A DNA stretch of 49,519 nt. Origin: an uncultured Granulosicoccaceae bacterium. Lineage in GTDB: Bacteria > Pseudomonadota > Gammaproteobacteria > Granulosicoccales > Granulosicoccaceae. Shown here piece after piece: positions 15,360-24,702 of the stretch (the stretch's first letter is position 1; the number at the start of each line of letters is the position of its first letter). Under the pieces are notes generated by a model that was given only the letters and a program-made list of their open reading frames with translations, was not told the origin of the DNA and made no database searches. The translations under genes and the position numbers were made by a program. The stretch covers positions 1 through 49,519 of the forward strand of contig CALFCF010000033.1 of assembly GCA_937951345.1 (NCBI GenBank), written 5' to 3'.

Positions 15360-17762
15360 ATGGCAAACACGATTATTATCGGCGGTGGCGTGATTGGTCT
15401 TAGCGTTGCGTACCACCTGGCAAAACGCGGACAGACACACATCACCCTGCTGGAACGCAACCAGCTGACATCCGGAACCAGCTGGCATGCGGCGGGTATC
15501 GTTGGCCCCCTGCGTGCCACGCCCAACATGACGCAAATTGCGCGCTACGCATTGGAGTTGTTTCCGCAACTTGAGCAAGAAAGCAAACTCTCGACAGGTT
15601 TTAAAACAACCGGTGGTTATTGGCTGGCGCAACAACCGGAACGACTCGACGAACTACACCGAATAGCTGCACTGGGACGGACGCAGCAGCTAACAGCATC
15701 AGTGATCGGTGCTGACGACATGCAAACAGAGCTACCTTTTCTGCAGTTATCTTCGCACTGCGGTGCGCTTAAAGTCGCCGAAGATGCGAACGTCAACCCG
15801 GTGGATTTATGTATGGCCTACGCGCAGGTTGCCAGACGACTGGGTGTCGACATACATGAAGGGATTGAAGTCACGAAAATTCGTACAACTAACAACAAGG
15901 TAACCGGTGTGTATCTGGCCGATGACTCGCAGCTGGATGCTGAACAGGTCGTTATCTGTTGTGGAGCCTGGTCAAAGCCGCTGGCAGCAACCGCCGGTCT
16001 GGCGCTGCCATTGCAAGCGGTCGAACACATGTACATTGTCACTGAACCGTTGACGGGTATTCCTGAACCGTTTCCAGTAATACGTGATCTGGATAACGGC
16101 ATTTATATAAAAGGTGACACCGGTGGCAAAGTTGTCATGGGCGGGTTTGAAGCCAACGCAAAGTGCTGGAATGCGTTTTCAGAAGAAGGCGACCGTGCGT
16201 TTCTTGAACTACCGGAAGACTGGGAACAATTCAGCGGATTTATGGACGCAGCACTCCGTCTGATGCCGCAGCTGGAAAATGCCGGTGTACAGCGTTTTAT
16301 GAATGGTCCGGAAAGTTTTACCGCTGATACGCGTCCGTTAATTGGTGAAGCACCAGCAACGCGCGGCCTGTACGTTGCCGCAGGAATGAATTCAGTCGGC
16401 GTGATGTCATCAGCCGGTGTCGGTCGGGTACTGGCGGACTGGATTGCCGACGATGCACCACCGATGGATCTTTGGGAAGTCGATATTTCGCGGTGCGACC
16501 CGCGCTGCGCTGAAGATGATCATATGCAGTCTCGTATGCAGGAATCCGTGCATGATCTGTTTGCCATGCACTGGCCGTTTAAGCAACCACAAGCCGGACG
16601 CAATTTACGTCAATCCTGTTTACACAACCGGTGGCAACAACAAGGTGCTGTATTCGGACTGACCGCCGGCTGGGAGCGCGGACTGTGGTACGCAAATCAC
16701 GCAAACGAAAGGCAATTTCCCTACTCCGTGCTCGAACGCCCATGGCAGCAACAAGCACAACGAGAGGCTGCTTTTATGCAAACTGGAACTGTCCTCGTAG
16801 ATCTGACACCGTTCAGCAAATTTGATGTTATAGGAGACGAATCGCTCAACCTACTGCAACAACTGGCGTGCTCATCAATTGATATCCGAACCGGGAAATG
16901 CGTGTACACCGTGTTCCTCAACAAGCGAGGTGGTATTGAAGCCGATGTAACCATCACACGATTGAGTGATCAACATTTTCGTGTCACAGCAAGCGCAGCA
17001 ACGCGCTGGCGCGATCTGTCACTTTTAACAAGAGCGGCGGAATCGCTCTCGGTAACAGTGACCGATGTTACCGAAACCGAAGCAGTGATCGGTGTGATGG
17101 GTCAAGGTTCGCGTCAGCTATTGCAGTCATTAACAACCAACCATCCATTCAGTGAGGCTTACGGCTCTTCTGAATCAATCTCCCTGGATAACATACCCGT
17201 GCGCGCACAACGCACCAGCTTTAGCGGTGAGCTGGGTTGGGAACTCTATATTGCCAATACGGAGGCAGCGGCAATTTTTGATGCATTAATTGATCGTGGT
17301 GCCAAACCCATGGGCCACTATGCGCTCGAGAGTTGCCGGATTGAAAAAGGCTTTCGCCACTGGGGACATGATATCGGACCGGACACCCTGCTGCCCGAGA
17401 CCGGTTTGCCGGTTCGTGTTGACTGGCAAAAGGACTTTAACGGTAAACAGGCACTTGAAAAGTTACAGGTGACCGGTGTCAACCAGAGACTCTGTTTATT
17501 GCAAGTCGACGGTCGCCCGTTAGTGCTGCACGATGAACCGGTGCACGAAGGCAACCAAGTCGTTGGTTTGACAACGTCCGGCACGCAGGGTGTACGCACA
17601 GACCAGACACTGGCATTTGCCTACATAGACATTGCAACCGATGAAACACCGGCGCAGACCGCCGAGCGCCAGCTTCAAATTGAGATCGGTGGTAACAACT
17701 ACCCGGCCACCTGTTTGCTGCGACCGCCTTTTGACCCTGCTGGCAAAAGGATGCGCGCATGA
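15360..17762 (+). CDS. FAD-dependent dehydrogenase-GcvT fusion (dimethylglycine/sarcosine dehydrogenase family)
   Basis: 800 residues. The FAD-binding Rossmann motif GGGVIG is at 8-13. The SWHAAG stretch with His43 matches the histidine that holds FAD covalently in dimethylglycine and sarcosine dehydrogenases. Residues to about 370 form the DAO domain, about 375-430 the middle domain, and about 435-800 the GcvT aminomethyltransferase-like domain that binds tetrahydrofolate. Such enzymes oxidise an N-methyl group and trap the formaldehyde as methylene-tetrahydrofolate. It is 8 bases after the MttB-family gene and overlaps the next paralogue by 4 bases (ATGA). Which N-methyl amine it uses cannot be read from sequence. 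Confidence 0.88.
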   Translation: MANTIIIGGGVIGLSVAYHLAKRGQTHITLLERNQLTSGTSWHAAGIVGPLRATPNMTQIARYALELFPQLEQESKLSTGFKTTGGYWLAQQPERLDELHRIAALGRTQQLTASVIGADDMQTELPFLQLSSHCGALKVAEDANVNPVDLCMAYAQVARRLGVDIHEGIEVTKIRTTNNKVTGVYLADDSQLDAEQVVICCGAWSKPLAATAGLALPLQAVEHMYIVTEPLTGIPEPFPVIRDLDNGIYIKGDTGGKVVMGGFEANAKCWNAFSEEGDRAFLELPEDWEQFSGFMDAALRLMPQLENAGVQRFMNGPESFTADTRPLIGEAPATRGLYVAAGMNSVGVMSSAGVGRVLADWIADDAPPMDLWEVDISRCDPRCAEDDHMQSRMQESVHDLFAMHWPFKQPQAGRNLRQSCLHNRWQQQGAVFGLTAGWERGLWYANHANERQFPYSVLERPWQQQAQREAAFMQTGTVLVDLTPFSKFDVIGDESLNLLQQLACSSIDIRTGKCVYTVFLNKRGGIEADVTITRLSDQHFRVTASAATRWRDLSLLTRAAESLSVTVTDVTETEAVIGVMGQGSRQLLQSLTTNHPFSEAYGSSESISLDNIPVRAQRTSFSGELGWELYIANTEAAAIFDALIDRGAKPMGHYALESCRIEKGFRHWGHDIGPDTLLPETGLPVRVDWQKDFNGKQALEKLQVTGVNQRLCLLQVDGRPLVLHDEPVHEGNQVVGLTTSGTQGVRTDQTLAFAYIDIATDETPAQTAERQLQIEIGGNNYPATCLLRPPFDPAGKRMRA

Positions 17763-20293
17763 TCAATGCACAGGTAGTCATAGTCGGTGGCGGCATCATG
17801 GGCGTGTCACTGCTGTACCACTTAAGCAAAGCCGGTTGGACAGATGTCGTTCTACTTGAGAAAAACGACCTGACGCATGGTTCCACTTGGCACGCTGCCG
17901 GGCTGTGTACTCACTTCGCGCATAACGCCACTATTCAGGCTTTGCGTGCAACGTCAGTTCGTTTGTATCGTGATCAGTTACCGTTCGAGACCGGACAAAG
18001 TTGCGGCTTTCACAAATGTGGTGCCATGCGTGTAACACGCAACCCTGATCGTATGGATGAATTTGCCCACGTCGCCGGTCTGTCGCAATTTACCGGCTAT
18101 GAACTTGAAGTATTAACACCGGAGCGTATTGCCGAATTACACCCGCTTGCAACACTCGATGGATTGCTCGGTGGTATCTATGAACCGGACGACGGGCACG
18201 TTGACCCATCGCTCGCAACACAGGCACTTGCGCAAGGTGCAACCGCAAACGGCGCTACGATCAGGCGGCATACCTGTGTACGCGCAATCCGTCGCGAAGA
18301 TAACCACTGGCTGGTAACTACCGATAACGACACCTACCGTACGGTTCATGTGGTGAATGCAGCCGGCACATGGGGATGGGAAGTGGGGCAAATGATGGGT
18401 GTCAATGTTCCCTCCGTACCCATACTGCATCAATACCTGGTGACAGATACCGTACCTGAAATTGCCCGGCGTATTGACAACAATCTACCTGAACTACCGA
18501 TCATCAGAGATCCCGAAGAAAGCTGGTATGTCCGGCAGGAACGTGACGGATTTATTCTCGGACCCTATGAACGTGATGCCGAACCCTGGTCTGTCGATGG
18601 TGTACCACCTGAGTTCGGAGCAGACTTATTGCCACCGGCGCTCGATCGTGTTGAACCGATTATCGAAGCGGCTATGGCACGCATACCGGCTATCGCATCA
18701 GCCGGAGTTAAAACGGTTATTAACGGACCGATAACATTCTCACCGGATGCTAACCCGTTAATTGGTCCTGCGCACGGTGTTGACAATGCATGGCTACTAA
18801 CCGGCTCATCGATGGGTGTGATGGAAGGTGGTGGTGCAGGCTGGTTTTTAGCTCACTGGATGACACACGGTGCTCCACCGATGGATGCGCTCGCCGTTGA
18901 TAGCCGCCGTTTCGGCGCATGGGCTGACCGCCAATACAGACTCAACAAAGCGGTCGAGTGTTTTGGTTTACAGTTCGGCGTGCACTACCCCTATGAGGAA
19001 CGCCCGGCCGCACGAAACACTCGCCTCTCGCCATTGCACGACCTGATGCTTGAACGCGGTGCAGTGATGGGCGTTGCCTACGGACGTGAGAGACCGAACT
19101 GGTTTTCTGACAAGTCGGGGGATGTGGCTGAACACAGTTTCAGGCGTACGCATTGGTTTGATGCCGTAGCACATGAAGTAAACCACGTCAGTAAACGTGT
19201 TTCACTGGCTGATTTATCTGTGTTGTCCAAATTCAGTGTCGCAGGACCTGACGCGGATGCGTTTGTAAAGACTCTTGGCGCAAATACGGCACCTTCACCG
19301 GGACGCATCAATCTGACCTATGCATTAACACCTGCAGGTGGCGTCGCTTCAGAATTTTCAGTTGCACATATTTCTAATACTAAAGAGGTGCCGTTTTACT
19401 TTTTGACTTCCGCAGCGGCGGCTGAACAAATGGATTGGGATTTATTACAGGCACATGCCCAACAGCATGACGTGCAACTCGTCAACCATACGGATGACTG
19501 GGCGAGCATCGCGTTAATGGGGCCGCATGCAACCGATGCGATCGCGCAACTCGACGGCGCGGGCAGTTTGCTAGTCAGTGATTGGTTATCGGCACAGACC
19601 GTGACGTTAAACGGAATACCAACCGTTGCCTTACGCGTTTCGTACATCGGTGAAAACGGTTGGGAGTTACACGTGCCAGCCGATCAGGCAGTCGCGCTGT
19701 TCCAGATGCTTGAAACTGCAGGCAAGGCTTTTGATGTCGGTTACTACGGCGCGTTCGCCGCCAACAGTATGCGTCTCGAGAAAGGCTACCGGGCCTGGGG
19801 CATGGACTTAACCACAGAACGCTCACCGCTGGAGTCAGGCTTGAGTCGCTTTGTTAAGTTAGAAAAACATAAAGGTAAAAAACAAAAAGATGACACCCTC
19901 TCACCGGACATCCGCGACTTTACCGGCAATGTAAGCATGTTGGAGCGTCAGCGAACATCCGTCTGGTGTATGGTTTTACTGGAAATTAAAAATGACAGCA
20001 CCGATCCGGTGGATCCGTTTTACGCCCATCCGGTTTTTTTCAACAACGACGTTGCAGGTATCGTGACCTCCGGCGCCTACGGACATCGCATCGGAAAAAC
20101 ACTGGCGCTAGCGTACCTTAACAATGCAGATATACATCAACAGGTTGTAAGCGGCAAACCGATAGACGGCAGGCTGGAAATCAGTATCCTCGGTACACGT
20201 CACGACGCCGTCATACTTGACAACGTGCCGTATGACCCTGACAACCGGTTAATGCAAACGCACACAAAAACGGAATCGATAAATGACGAATAA
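17759..20293 (+). CDS. Second FAD-dependent dehydrogenase-GcvT fusion
   Basis: 844 residues with the same domain order as the preceding paralogue: GGGIMG at 10-15, a GSTWHAAGLC stretch with His45 as the likely FAD ligand, then a DAO domain, a middle domain and a GcvT domain. The two copies are clearly diverged, so they probably act on different methylated amines in sequence, for example dimethylglycine then sarcosine; this is inference. A Lys-rich stretch (KHKGKKQKDD) at about 702-711 lies in the GcvT half and is not seen in the first copy. It starts inside the previous stop and overlaps the aminotransferase gene by 11 bases, so translation is tightly coupled. Confidence 0.88.
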   Translation: MINAQVVIVGGGIMGVSLLYHLSKAGWTDVVLLEKNDLTHGSTWHAAGLCTHFAHNATIQALRATSVRLYRDQLPFETGQSCGFHKCGAMRVTRNPDRMDEFAHVAGLSQFTGYELEVLTPERIAELHPLATLDGLLGGIYEPDDGHVDPSLATQALAQGATANGATIRRHTCVRAIRREDNHWLVTTDNDTYRTVHVVNAAGTWGWEVGQMMGVNVPSVPILHQYLVTDTVPEIARRIDNNLPELPIIRDPEESWYVRQERDGFILGPYERDAEPWSVDGVPPEFGADLLPPALDRVEPIIEAAMARIPAIASAGVKTVINGPITFSPDANPLIGPAHGVDNAWLLTGSSMGVMEGGGAGWFLAHWMTHGAPPMDALAVDSRRFGAWADRQYRLNKAVECFGLQFGVHYPYEERPAARNTRLSPLHDLMLERGAVMGVAYGRERPNWFSDKSGDVAEHSFRRTHWFDAVAHEVNHVSKRVSLADLSVLSKFSVAGPDADAFVKTLGANTAPSPGRINLTYALTPAGGVASEFSVAHISNTKEVPFYFLTSAAAAEQMDWDLLQAHAQQHDVQLVNHTDDWASIALMGPHATDAIAQLDGAGSLLVSDWLSAQTVTLNGIPTVALRVSYIGENGWELHVPADQAVALFQMLETAGKAFDVGYYGAFAANSMRLEKGYRAWGMDLTTERSPLESGLSRFVKLEKHKGKKQKDDTLSPDIRDFTGNVSMLERQRTSVWCMVLLEIKNDSTDPVDPFYAHPVFFNNDVAGIVTSGAYGHRIGKTLALAYLNNADIHQQVVSGKPIDGRLEISILGTRHDAVILDNVPYDPDNRLMQTHTKTESINDE

Positions 20294-21602
20294 GCAGGAA
20301 CATCCGCCTTTGCCTGTCGACTGGTCAGTCAATTCCACTGCCGACAGACGCGATAGATTCTATGCAGCGTCGCAAAGTAAATTTGTCCCGTTCAAAGAAC
20401 CCATTGTTTTTAAGCGCGGTTCCATGCAATACCTGTGGGATGCAGAGGACAACAAGTACATTGATTTATTGGGTATGAACGTCTGTATTTCTGTCGGTCA
20501 CTCACATCCGGTAGTTGTCGCTGCAGCAACTGAACAGGCACAGGCACTAACCCATTGCACCACCATGTTCTACCACCCGGTACCCGCACATCTGGCAGAA
20601 GAACTCGCCGCCACCATGCCCGAAGGACACGACTGGGTTGTGCACTTCACCAATTCCGGCGCCGAGGCGATTGACCTGGCGATGACCATGGCACGCACCT
20701 ACACCGGCAACCTCGACATACTGGCATTACGTACCGCATACCACGGACCCACCGCAGCCGCGCAATCGATTACCGGCATTTCAACCTGGCGTCACCCCGG
20801 TATGCCGGGCAACGTTGCCTTTGTTGCGGAACCGAATCAGTATCGCGGCATCTTCGGCCCGGGTACGGAACCCTATCTGGATGAAATCGAACGAACTATC
20901 GCAACATCTACCAACGGGCAGATTGCCGGTATGTTTGTCGAGAGTGTACAAGGCTACGGTGGCATTATTGAAATGCCACCGGGGTACATGAAAGGCGCAG
21001 CCGAACGTGTGCGAGCCGCCGGTGGACTGTATGTCGCTGATGAAGTGCAATCCGGTTTTGGCAGAACCGGTGACAATATGTGGGGATTTGAGGCGGACGG
21101 TGTTGTCCCTGATATCGTCGTAATGGCAAAGGGTATTGGAAACGGTTTTCCACTCGGTGCGGTTGTTGCCAAAAAATCGGTTGCCGCACCCATGGCCGAA
21201 CGCTTTCTCTTCCATACTTACGGCGCCAATCCGACCAGCTGCGCAGCCGGGCGCGCAGTACTGCAGGTTATACGTGAAGACAAGGTGCAGCAAAACGCAA
21301 AGGAAGTCGGTGCAGACTTACTTGCACGCTTGAACGAACTCAAAACCAAACATATGGCAATCGGTGATGTGCGCGGACGCGGGTTGATGCTCGCCATTGA
21401 GCTGGTCAAAGACAGAAAAAGCAAAGAACCCGATCGCGAAACCACTGCTGCCGTATTCGAACATTGCCGCACACAGGGTTTAATACTTTCCAAATCCGGC
21501 CCGACACAATCCTGTTTACGAATGGTGCCACCAATGTGCCTGTCACTGAAAGATGTCGAGCAGGTGGCCGAAGGCCTGGATGCCGCTTTCTCAAACCTCT
21601 AG
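20283..21602 (+). CDS. Class III PLP-dependent aminotransferase (AGXT2-like)
   Basis: 439 residues, the fold type I class III family. The PLP lysine is Lys283 in VMAKGIGNGFPLG and the ring-nitrogen aspartate is Asp253 in VADEVQSGFGRTG. The overall pattern is close to alanine-glyoxylate aminotransferase 2, whose members use alanine, beta-alanine, beta-aminoisobutyrate or dimethylarginine with glyoxylate or pyruvate. Ending a demethylation run, it could turn the released amino acid or glyoxylate over. A link to beta-aminoisobutyrate would also fit mmsAB elsewhere in the window, but they are 24 kb away. It overlaps the preceding gene by 11 bases. No signal peptide. Confidence 0.88.
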   Translation: MTNKQEHPPLPVDWSVNSTADRRDRFYAASQSKFVPFKEPIVFKRGSMQYLWDAEDNKYIDLLGMNVCISVGHSHPVVVAAATEQAQALTHCTTMFYHPVPAHLAEELAATMPEGHDWVVHFTNSGAEAIDLAMTMARTYTGNLDILALRTAYHGPTAAAQSITGISTWRHPGMPGNVAFVAEPNQYRGIFGPGTEPYLDEIERTIATSTNGQIAGMFVESVQGYGGIIEMPPGYMKGAAERVRAAGGLYVADEVQSGFGRTGDNMWGFEADGVVPDIVVMAKGIGNGFPLGAVVAKKSVAAPMAERFLFHTYGANPTSCAAGRAVLQVIREDKVQQNAKEVGADLLARLNELKTKHMAIGDVRGRGLMLAIELVKDRKSKEPDRETTAAVFEHCRTQGLILSKSGPTQSCLRMVPPMCLSLKDVEQVAEGLDAAFSNL

Positions 21603-21659
21603 CCAGGAAATGTACGTAAAGCAGACAATGTAGACAAGGCAGGCGGCGACAACAAACGT

Positions 21660-22427
21660 ATGCACCCGATAATCGCTTTATGGTGTCACCCACGCTCCAT
21701 GTCAACAACCATGGAACGTGTAATGCGCGAGCGTAGTGATGTGCACTGTCTGCATGAGCCCTTCATGTACGACTATTATTTAAATCCGAATCGCGTGCGT
21801 CCGACACGCGACATGCCCTACTTTGAGCCTGACCCTGGTCACCCTCAGGACTTCGCCAGCATTGCTAAAAAAATACTCACACTCGCCGAGACAACACCGG
21901 TATTTTTCAAAGATATGAGCTACTACATCACGCCTTATCTTGAAACGCAACCCGATTTCTTTACGCGAATCATCAATACTTTTCTGATTCGGGACCCGGC
22001 CGCCAGCATTGCCTCCTACTACGCTCTGGACAATGCGGTAACGCTGGAAGAAATCGGTTACGAAGCACAGTGGACACAGGTAGAGACACTCACCGCGAAC
22101 AATATTAATTGCCAGGTATTGGAAACAGAAACAATACAGACCAACCCGGTTGAGGAAATTACAGCGTGGTGGAAGAGGCTTGGGTTATCAACAATAGAAC
22201 AGGCCTTTAGCTGGAGTGACAAAACTCCCGGCGACTGGAAACAGGTAGAAACGTGGCACGAATCCACACTGTCTAATACGAGTATTCGTATTCGGCAAGC
22301 CTCGGACAGCGTAAGAGAAAAAGAAAAATACAGAAACGCAGCTTCAGAGGCTCCTCATCTGGATGAATTTCTTGCTCATCATACCCAGTACTATTGCAAA
22401 CTGAAGCAACTAGCGATCTCGAATTGA
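21660..22427 (+). CDS. Sulfotransferase-like protein
   Basis: 255 residues. The N-terminal loop His10-Pro-Arg-Ser-Met-Ser-Thr-Thr is the 5'-phosphosulfate-binding P-loop type of sulfotransferases, and FLIRDPAASIASYY near residues 105-118 matches their 3'-phosphate motif. Similar proteins form a short branch often called sulfotransferase-like and few have a known acceptor. It lies 57 bases after the aminotransferase in the same direction and may be the last gene of the operon. It converges with the aldo/keto reductase gene 37 bp away, with no obvious terminator between. A sulfonated end product of the amine pathway is possible but not shown. Confidence 0.78.
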   Translation: MHPIIALWCHPRSMSTTMERVMRERSDVHCLHEPFMYDYYLNPNRVRPTRDMPYFEPDPGHPQDFASIAKKILTLAETTPVFFKDMSYYITPYLETQPDFFTRIINTFLIRDPAASIASYYALDNAVTLEEIGYEAQWTQVETLTANNINCQVLETETIQTNPVEEITAWWKRLGLSTIEQAFSWSDKTPGDWKQVETWHESTLSNTSIRIRQASDSVREKEKYRNAASEAPHLDEFLAHHTQYYCKLKQLAISN

Positions 22428-22464
22428 TCAGTCGGAAATAGTTAACGATAGCGAGATAATGTTT

Positions 22465-23448
22465 TCAGACCATCGCCGCCTGAATCTCTTCTATCAGTTC
22501 AAGCGCTTCTTCCTGCAACGGCCCTTTGTTTATCGCCATCGCTGCTGTTTGAAGTTCGTCAAGTGTTGCTATACCAATTTCTGTGGTCGGTAGTTGCGGA
22601 TTGGATATGACGTAACGCATGGCGAGTTCGGCAAGACTGGTGGCGTGCCCAGCGTCAATCAGTGGTTGAAAACGCAAACCCAGCTTCACGTCGGTCGCGT
22701 AGTCTGTATCAGACCCGATAGGGTCGACGACCGGCATGCCGAGCGGATGACGGTTTACATTGCCTGACAATGCCCCGCCCGCCAATACGCGAACACCGAT
22801 GGCACCGACGCCGTGTTTCGCTGATGTGGTCAGTAATTGTTGGTAATCGGTAGCGTGATGATTGTCAGACACTTGTTTACCGGCAGAAGGCACCAACAGA
22901 TTGTAGAAGATTTGAGCGCTGTCAAAAACTTCCGACTCCACCCATTCAGTCAGCTTCTCAGGTGTTCCATTAGCCGTAAACCCAAAATAGCGCACTTTGC
23001 CGGCAGCCCTGACTTTATCGAATGCCGGTTGTATTTCAGCCAGTAACTGATCTGCATCGTTTTTACAAAAGCGATCAGGTAAACCAATCGAGTTGTGCAA
23101 TTGCAACAGATCAACAGAATTCAGCTTCAGTCGTGTGAGACTCTCATTCAGCGAACGTTCAACCGCCCCGGTGACGTCATCCAGATCCTTGTCTGTCAAC
23201 CAGACTTTAGTACTGACAGTAATGCCTTCCGTATTACCCGCCAGCGCGCGACCCAGATTTTCCTCTGAGGCACCGTTGCCATAAAGTGCAGCTGTGTCGA
23301 AGAAGTTAATACCGTTATCACGTGCCCAGGCAACGGCGTTGTCCTGATCAACGGGTCGGCCTTTCGTCATTAAGCCACCAACCGCGCCGCAACCCATGGT
23401 GAGACGGGATACCTTCAAATCAGTTCTGCCAAATGATAGGGTTTGCAT
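22465..23448 (-). CDS. Aldo/keto reductase
   Basis: About 327 residues, a TIM-barrel oxidoreductase. The catalytic tetrad is visible as Asp51, Tyr56, Lys81 and His118, and the opening MQTLSFGRTDLKVSRLTMG stretch is the usual family start. An in-frame upstream ATG at 23481 would add 11 polar residues; the later start is chosen because it gives the normal N-terminus. Members reduce aldehydes or ketones with NADPH; this one is nearer the bacterial sugar/galactose dehydrogenase-like subgroup. It is followed upstream by a PdxA-family gene on the same strand, 110 bp away. A shared sugar-acid or polyol pathway is possible. Confidence 0.85.
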   Translation of the reverse strand: MQTLSFGRTDLKVSRLTMGCGAVGGLMTKGRPVDQDNAVAWARDNGINFFDTAALYGNGASEENLGRALAGNTEGITVSTKVWLTDKDLDDVTGAVERSLNESLTRLKLNSVDLLQLHNSIGLPDRFCKNDADQLLAEIQPAFDKVRAAGKVRYFGFTANGTPEKLTEWVESEVFDSAQIFYNLLVPSAGKQVSDNHHATDYQQLLTTSAKHGVGAIGVRVLAGGALSGNVNRHPLGMPVVDPIGSDTDYATDVKLGLRFQPLIDAGHATSLAELAMRYVISNPQLPTTEIGIATLDELQTAAMAINKGPLQEEALELIEEIQAAMV

Positions 23449-23558
23449 GGTGTTTTTATCCCGGTTTAAAAATTGAACCAAAAAGGTTAAAAAAAACTCT
23501 GTTCAATTTTTGTGTGTTGCCTTGTTTGCGGCTAACCAACAGACAATGAACCGACAGA

Positions 23559-24620
23559 TTATTCCGGTAGTTTTTTATTATCTGCTGCCCTGCTTGCATC
23601 GTACCAGCCACCCTTTTCAGCTAGCCCTTCTGACAGATCACAACACATCATGAATGCATTCCTGGCAGGCGTTATATTGGCCTTGTTTTCTCCTGCAATG
23701 TCGAATGCCGTGCCGTGAGCCGGCGTGGTCACCGGTACCGGCAAACCAGCGAGCAACGATACACCCTGATCAAAACCCAGTAGTTTTATCGCAATCTGTC
23801 CCTGGTCGTGATACATGGTCACCACGACATCATACTCACCATCACGCACCTTCAGCCACAAGGTGTCTGCCGGAAACGGTCCGGACACATGAACCTGCCG
23901 CTCCTGCATGCGTTGGACTGCAGGACGGATAATGTCAATTTCTTCACGCCCCATAATGCCGCCCTCGCCAGCGTGTGGATTATAGGCGGCGACAACAATT
24001 CGTGGACGTTCATACCCTGCCATGCGCAACGTGCTATCAGCAAGTTCTATGGATTGACAAATACGTTCTTCTGACAACATAGCCGGCACGTCTTTCATTG
24101 CAACGTGAGACGTGACTCGACCATTCCACATCCCTTTGGCAATATTGAATTCACTGGCAGCCGTATCAATGCCGAAGTAATCACGGGCAAAACCGATTTC
24201 ATCCATATACGGGTTGCCGCCTAAATGCATGCTTTCTTTATTCAACGGCATAAAACAGATACCGTCTATGCGTTTTTTTTTGGATAATTCAAACGCAAGC
24301 TTCAGCCCGTTCAGCGAGGATTGACCACCGGCGGCACTTACCTGCGACAGCGGAACATCGGCAATACCATCAATCGCTAGATCAATGTGCTGCAGTGCGG
24401 CGTCGCACACCCGGCCAGCATCAAAAGCGGAAGTATGTTGTCGCTCGATGGTGTGGCCGGTAATATCTTCACCACGTTTAAAAACCGATGGCGCACCAAT
24501 CACAACTATATCCGCGCGCTGACGCACTTCGTCATCAGCCAACAGCTTAACCATCAACTCTGAACCAATACCTGCCGGATCGCCTTGAACCATCCCAATG
24601 ACAGGTTTCGTCGTAGACAT
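23559..24620 (-). CDS. PdxA-family 4-phosphohydroxy-acid dehydrogenase (PdxA/PdxA2-like)
   Basis: 353 residues, normal for PdxA. Family blocks include the opening GDPAGIGSE, the PLNKESMH metal-site stretch, HVAMKDVP with a metal His, NPHAGEGG, MYHDQGQI with the second metal His, and TPAHGTAFDIAG. The classical enzyme oxidises 4-phosphohydroxy-L-threonine for vitamin B6; PdxA2 paralogues oxidise 4-phospho-D-threonate or -erythronate in catabolism. No denK-type (DUF1537) kinase gene lies alongside and no ksgA/surA context is seen, so the choice stays open. It lies upstream of the aldo/keto reductase gene on the same strand and divergent from the MoxR gene (82 bp). Confidence 0.85.
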   Translation of the reverse strand: MSTTKPVIGMVQGDPAGIGSELMVKLLADDEVRQRADIVVIGAPSVFKRGEDITGHTIERQHTSAFDAGRVCDAALQHIDLAIDGIADVPLSQVSAAGGQSSLNGLKLAFELSKKKRIDGICFMPLNKESMHLGGNPYMDEIGFARDYFGIDTAASEFNIAKGMWNGRVTSHVAMKDVPAMLSEERICQSIELADSTLRMAGYERPRIVVAAYNPHAGEGGIMGREEIDIIRPAVQRMQERQVHVSGPFPADTLWLKVRDGEYDVVVTMYHDQGQIAIKLLGFDQGVSLLAGLPVPVTTPAHGTAFDIAGENKANITPARNAFMMCCDLSEGLAEKGGWYDASRAADNKKLPE

Positions 24621-24702
24621 TGTGTTGTTTCCTGTAAATAAAAGACCAGTAGGAATAGATACTTATTTATACTGATGTTGATCTGCCCCTGCGAGCAATT
24701 GT

